This document shows, in pieces, positions 61,106 to 64,000 of a stretch of DNA of 64,000 bases. Position 1 is the stretch's first letter. The number at the start of each line of letters is the position of its first letter. The translations under genes and the position numbers were made by a program. The notes below the pieces were generated by a model, which saw only the letters and a program-made list of their open reading frames with translations, was not told the DNA's origin and searched no databases. Where the stretch lies: positions 107,334 through 171,333 of the forward strand of contig SBHC01000018.1 in NCBI GenBank assembly GCA_006226375.1. Direction: 5' to 3'. Source of the stretch: Deltaproteobacteria bacterium (GTDB lineage Bacteria > Myxococcota_C > UBA6777).

Positions 61106-61270
61106 AATTTTTGGATTCCCTATTTGTATTCGTTTGTCACCTTTTGGACTATCTCATGGTCGGACGCGTGGTAGACATTTATTTTTTGAACCAGCGTACA
61201 GAATTTGTGTGAGTGTCTTGACGGGTTGGGTTGTTATGAAGAGCGGTTCGGCGTGGACTGAGACGTCTCT

Positions 61271-61945
61271 TTAGCACCAGGAGAATTCTTCAGCTTCTTT
61301 ATGGAGAAGCTCGCGAACGTTGGCTTCGATGACGCGGTAGCCCACATTGCCAAGAAGCCGCTGACGACCTTCGTTGAAGACCAGGGTTGGACTTGTTTTG
61401 ATGTTGTAGGTCGACGCAAGCTCCAGGTCGTTGGCGAGGCAAGCGTAGGCTTGACCGTTGCGGATCTGCTCCTGGATCTTGCCAACAGGTAGCCCCATTT
61501 CTTCGGCAACCTCGGCTTGAACATCCCAACAGGCGATGTCTTTGGCGTCGCGGAAGAAGGCGAGGCGAAGAGCCCAAAGAAGCTCAGGGTATTGCTCTTT
61601 TCCAACATGCTCTTGCCGCTCTGCTAGCTGTTGGACTGCGCTGGCAAACAAGTGACAACTCATGGAAGATTGAGGCGTGTTGGTGGCCCAGACGTTGGGG
61701 TGCACTTCTATGTGGTCGAAACGCTTGGCTGTGGCGAGGACGTGGTCCCTGTATCCTTCAATTCCTCCGCGGTGGCTCCAACCTTTGTCCATCTTGGCTG
61801 GAACGTTTCCAAACACCTGGCAGGAGTGGTAGTCGATGGAGAGCTTCTCGGGAAACGTTTGGAGCAACTGGTCGATCCGGACCTGAGCAATGTAGGCCCA
61901 AACACACAATAGATCAGAGAAATGAAGGACGCGAATGGTTTCCAT
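61271..61945 (-). CDS. DsbA-fold oxidoreductase-like protein (FrnE/HCCA-isomerase-like)
   Basis: A 224-residue cytoplasmic protein with a DsbA-type thioredoxin fold. The N-terminal strand and active-site region is VLHFSDLLCVWAYIAQVRID, the helical insertion is in the middle, and the cis-proline loop is NIKTSPTLVFNEGRQRLLG. The usual CXXC is reduced to a single Cys (LLCVWA). This resembles 2-hydroxychromene-2-carboxylate isomerases and glutathione-dependent relatives more than disulfide oxidases. The ATG follows AGGTGTATC. No signal peptide is seen. Confidence 0.82.
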   Translation of the reverse strand: METIRVLHFSDLLCVWAYIAQVRIDQLLQTFPEKLSIDYHSCQVFGNVPAKMDKGWSHRGGIEGYRDHVLATAKRFDHIEVHPNVWATNTPQSSMSCHLFASAVQQLAERQEHVGKEQYPELLWALRLAFFRDAKDIACWDVQAEVAEEMGLPVGKIQEQIRNGQAYACLANDLELASTYNIKTSPTLVFNEGRQRLLGNVGYRVIEANVRELLHKEAEEFSWC

Positions 61946-62169
61946 GATACACCTACTTCTTGTGAGTCAATCACACACGGAACATCGATACTGAATTCCT
62001 GCTTCCTCAGCCATGATTTGGATCAATGTGCAGCAATTCAAACTGCTCCCGGTTGGTGTGAGCTAGGTTCAAGTTCTTGACTTTGCTTGTTTTGTGTTGC
62101 TAACGTTCGCTGCTGTAGATACGAGCTTGTATGTTCCAAGTCGGTAGACCGAGAGAAGGAATGAATGCG

Positions 62170-63351
62170 ATGAGACGATATTTGGGTTGGTTGTGGATCT
62201 TGATGTTCTGTTGCAGCGGGTGGATCTTCGCTTGTGGCGGTAGTGGAGACTCTTCGGGTGGAAAAACCTGTGAGCAAGACGGCAAGACCTACCAGGCTGG
62301 TGACACGGTTCCTGCCAAAGATTGCAACACCTGCAAGTGTGAAGACGGCAAAGTTGTCTGTACAACCAAAGGATGTGAAGCGCCAGGTTGCACGTACGAA
62401 GGCAAAGACTACAAAGACACCGTCTCTTTTCTGGCCAAAGACGGTTGCAACTCTTGCGTCTGCCACGAAGGTACAGTCAGCTGCACAGAGATTGCCTGCA
62501 AGACTAAGGATTGCACGTACGAAGGCAAAACCTACAAAGATGGCGAGATCTTCAAAGCGGCCGACGATTGCAACGGTTGTGTCTGTCGGTTTGGCGAAGT
62601 GACTTGCACCCAAAGTTTCTGCCAGGGTGGGGCGGCCAAGGGGTGTGATTACAACGGTCAAAGTTACAAAGACGGCGAATCCTTTGCCCATGAAAACAAA
62701 TGCGATGTATGCACGTGCAGCGACGGCTTTACTTCGTGCTCCTCGGGCGCTGTCTGTAAAGCTGCAACTTGTGACTACCTGAGCCGACGCTACCAAAGCG
62801 GCGAGATCTTTCCCCACAAAGACAAGTGCAACACATGCATCTGTCAGGATGGAAACATCTCATGCACGGAAGCCAAGTGTGTCCCCAAAACCTGTGAAAT
62901 CGACGGAAACACCTACACCAACAACGAAACTTTTGACAAAGGCGACGGCTGCAACACCTGCACCTGCACAGCTGGAAAGGTCAACTGCACAGAAGAGAAG
63001 TGCAAACCCCGAACATGCGAATACAACGGCCGAACATACCAGGAGGGTGAGACCTTCGCAGCCAAAGACGGTTGCAACTCTTGTGAATGCAAAGCGGGCA
63101 AGGCCGAATGTGCGACCGACCAATGTTCTCAGAAGTGTGGTGGTGATCGTGCTGCCTGTGAGAAAGGATACTACTGTCACTTCCCAGAGATCTGTGGCGG
63201 CGACGGAGAGGTGGGGGTTTGCAAGCCAACACCAGAAAGCTGCCCTACCACCAAACAAGAAGTGTGTGGATGTGACAACACAACCTACCTCAACTCCTGC
63301 GAAGCCCACAAAGCTGGACAGTCACTCAAGGGTGACACCAAGTGCAAATAA
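62170..63351 (+). CDS. Lipoprotein with seven VWC/chordin-like repeats and a C-terminal Kazal-like domain
   Basis: A 393-residue predicted lipoprotein. The ATG at 62170 has GAGAAGGA nine bases upstream; an ATG at 62161 abuts it and is less likely. The signal ends in the lipobox IFAC. Seven units of about 40 residues follow with the pattern C-x-Y-x-G-x-x-Y-x-x-G-x-x-F-x-x-x-D-x-C-N-x-C-x-C, e.g. CTYEGKTYKDGEIFKAADDC, close to the VWC/chordin-type extracellular repeat. The end, CPTTKQEVCGCDNTTYLNSC then EAHKAG and a final CK, matches the Kazal serine-protease-inhibitor pattern. Both domain types are mainly known from animals. It is probably surface-exposed and may bind proteins or proteases. 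Confidence 0.83.
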   Translation: MRRYLGWLWILMFCCSGWIFACGGSGDSSGGKTCEQDGKTYQAGDTVPAKDCNTCKCEDGKVVCTTKGCEAPGCTYEGKDYKDTVSFLAKDGCNSCVCHEGTVSCTEIACKTKDCTYEGKTYKDGEIFKAADDCNGCVCRFGEVTCTQSFCQGGAAKGCDYNGQSYKDGESFAHENKCDVCTCSDGFTSCSSGAVCKAATCDYLSRRYQSGEIFPHKDKCNTCICQDGNISCTEAKCVPKTCEIDGNTYTNNETFDKGDGCNTCTCTAGKVNCTEEKCKPRTCEYNGRTYQEGETFAAKDGCNSCECKAGKAECATDQCSQKCGGDRAACEKGYYCHFPEICGGDGEVGVCKPTPESCPTTKQEVCGCDNTTYLNSCEAHKAGQSLKGDTKCK

Positions 63352-64000
63352 GGGGAGGTGAAGCTTCAAAACACTCTCATTGGCCCTTCATTTCTCGTCC
63401 AACTTGAGCATTTCGTTCCTTCCGACCTCACTAGGCATGTCTGGCTCTTTTTTCTTCTTTCAGTTCTTCAACACACAACTCACAGGGTAGCGTAACTACG
63501 GAACAAAAGGACTTGCACTCCGAGTCGTAGACGTCGGTGTCGTGTCTCAAGACGAGTTGGAGACCAAACTATCTTCGGTCATGGGCTGACCTACAGGCGG
63601 ACTGGTCCTGACTCAAAGGATCTGACGTGGACTCGGACCCGCTGCCTGCGCGGCGTCTTCTCGTCGGTGGCGATGCTAAGTCGTTGATCTTGTTGAAACC
63701 AAGTTCTAGCGACGCTGCCCGACTTCGGCCTGGGTGAACTTGTGGTACACCGCGACGGGGTTGTTCACCTTCTCAAACGGGGCGCGGCGTTGCCCCAATC
63801 TGCCGATGAAGAATTCGGACACGTCGGTGCTGCCGAACCGAGCATCCTACTACTTCTTGAGGGCGATTCTTGGGCCAGATCCTGCCGTCCACATCATGTT
63901 GTTCCTACACTTGCGGAAGACCTTTCTTCTGTTCGCTCGTATCGCGAGCGCGTCAACGAAGAAAACCTCCTTGCGGAGATGACCGGCAAAACCCGGTCAG
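63352..64000. other. Terminal 650 bp without a confident gene; possible partial open frame on the plus strand
   Basis: I see no gene with a convincing start. One plus-strand frame stays open from about 63697 (after a TGA) to the window edge, reading e.g. GELVVHRDGVVHLLKRGAAL and VVPTLAEDLSSVRSYRERVN. It is about 100 codons long, looks more protein-like than chance, and would be partial. A shorter plausible stretch (GLALRVVDVGVVSQDELETK) lies upstream in another reading segment and is broken by stops. A 7-bp hairpin, TGACCGG/CCGGTCA, sits at 63980-63999. The area may hold a decayed or unrecognised gene. Confidence 0.3.

Noticed and set aside
62038..62817. A 259-codon minus-strand open frame over the VWC-like gene
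   Set aside because: It is a shadow of the repeats; the plus strand has a lipobox and regular cysteine pattern.

Overview
The window is a gene-dense stretch of a Gram-negative chromosome with about 50 recognisable genes and no tRNA, rRNA, CRISPR array or intact mobile element. Base composition looks moderate, a little above half G+C by eye. Several traits point to Myxococcota or a neighbouring deltaproteobacterial-type lineage: many cysteine-rich lipoproteins with Stig1-like, MopE-like and DxDC-type repeats, a Hanks-type Ser/Thr kinase with a transmembrane linker, HEAT and TPR lipoproteins, a DUF3516-type helicase, and GspE/GspF secretion or pilus genes. This assignment is an inference from gene families; no marker gene in the window settles it.

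Layout. 1-5.6 kb (minus): a truncated MopE/formylglycine-enzyme-type lipoprotein, then hslO with a large SF2 helicase, and a secreted protein of unknown role. 5.9-9.9 kb (plus): a GspE/PilB-type ATPase and a GspF/PilC-type inner-membrane protein. 9.9-10.8 kb (minus): a DUF547 protein. 11.1-15.7 kb (plus): a cysteine-rich lipoprotein, an MlaF-like ABC ATPase, and a TPR lipoprotein ending in 20 consecutive arginines. 15.7-24.4 kb (minus): a small beta-barrel candidate, a fatty-acid hydroxylase/sterol desaturase, an APC permease, a two-component system that looks co-transcribed with an 18-repeat Stig1-like lipoprotein, and an RRM protein. 24.7-30.1 kb (minus): a YbjN-like protein, a lipase-like lipoprotein with a cysteine-rich stalk, and a HEAT-repeat protein. 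30.3-31.8 kb (plus): a Baeyer-Villiger-type monooxygenase. 31.8-36.6 kb (minus): sfsA, two paralogous cysteine-rich lipoproteins and an ATP-grasp protein. 37-43 kb: a beta-propeller lipoprotein, an LRR-BRCT fusion, an alpha/beta hydrolase and a decayed endonuclease/phosphatase-family lipoprotein. 43-49 kb (minus): small envelope proteins, a DUF4386 protein and a Ser/Thr kinase. 49.2-54.1 kb: a PAS sensor with no output domain, a small lipoprotein, a Spy/CpxP-like protein, MltA and a choline-kinase-like protein. 54.2-58 kb (minus): two small membrane proteins, an epoxyqueuosine-reductase-like Fe-S protein and an OprP-like porin. 58.8-63.4 kb: a TetR regulator, a lipase-like lipoprotein, another Stig1-type lipoprotein, a DsbA-fold protein, and a lipoprotein with seven VWC-like repeats and a Kazal-like domain. 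The last 650 bases hold no gene I can call with confidence.

The dominant theme is the cell surface. At least eight predicted lipoproteins carry dense disulfide-type cysteine patterns that resemble animal or plant extracellular modules. One of them appears to share an operon with its own sensor kinase and response regulator. The strongest candidates for something undescribed are that operon, the VWC-Kazal lipoprotein, the LRR-BRCT fusion and the polyarginine-tailed lipoprotein next to an orphan MlaF-like ATPase.
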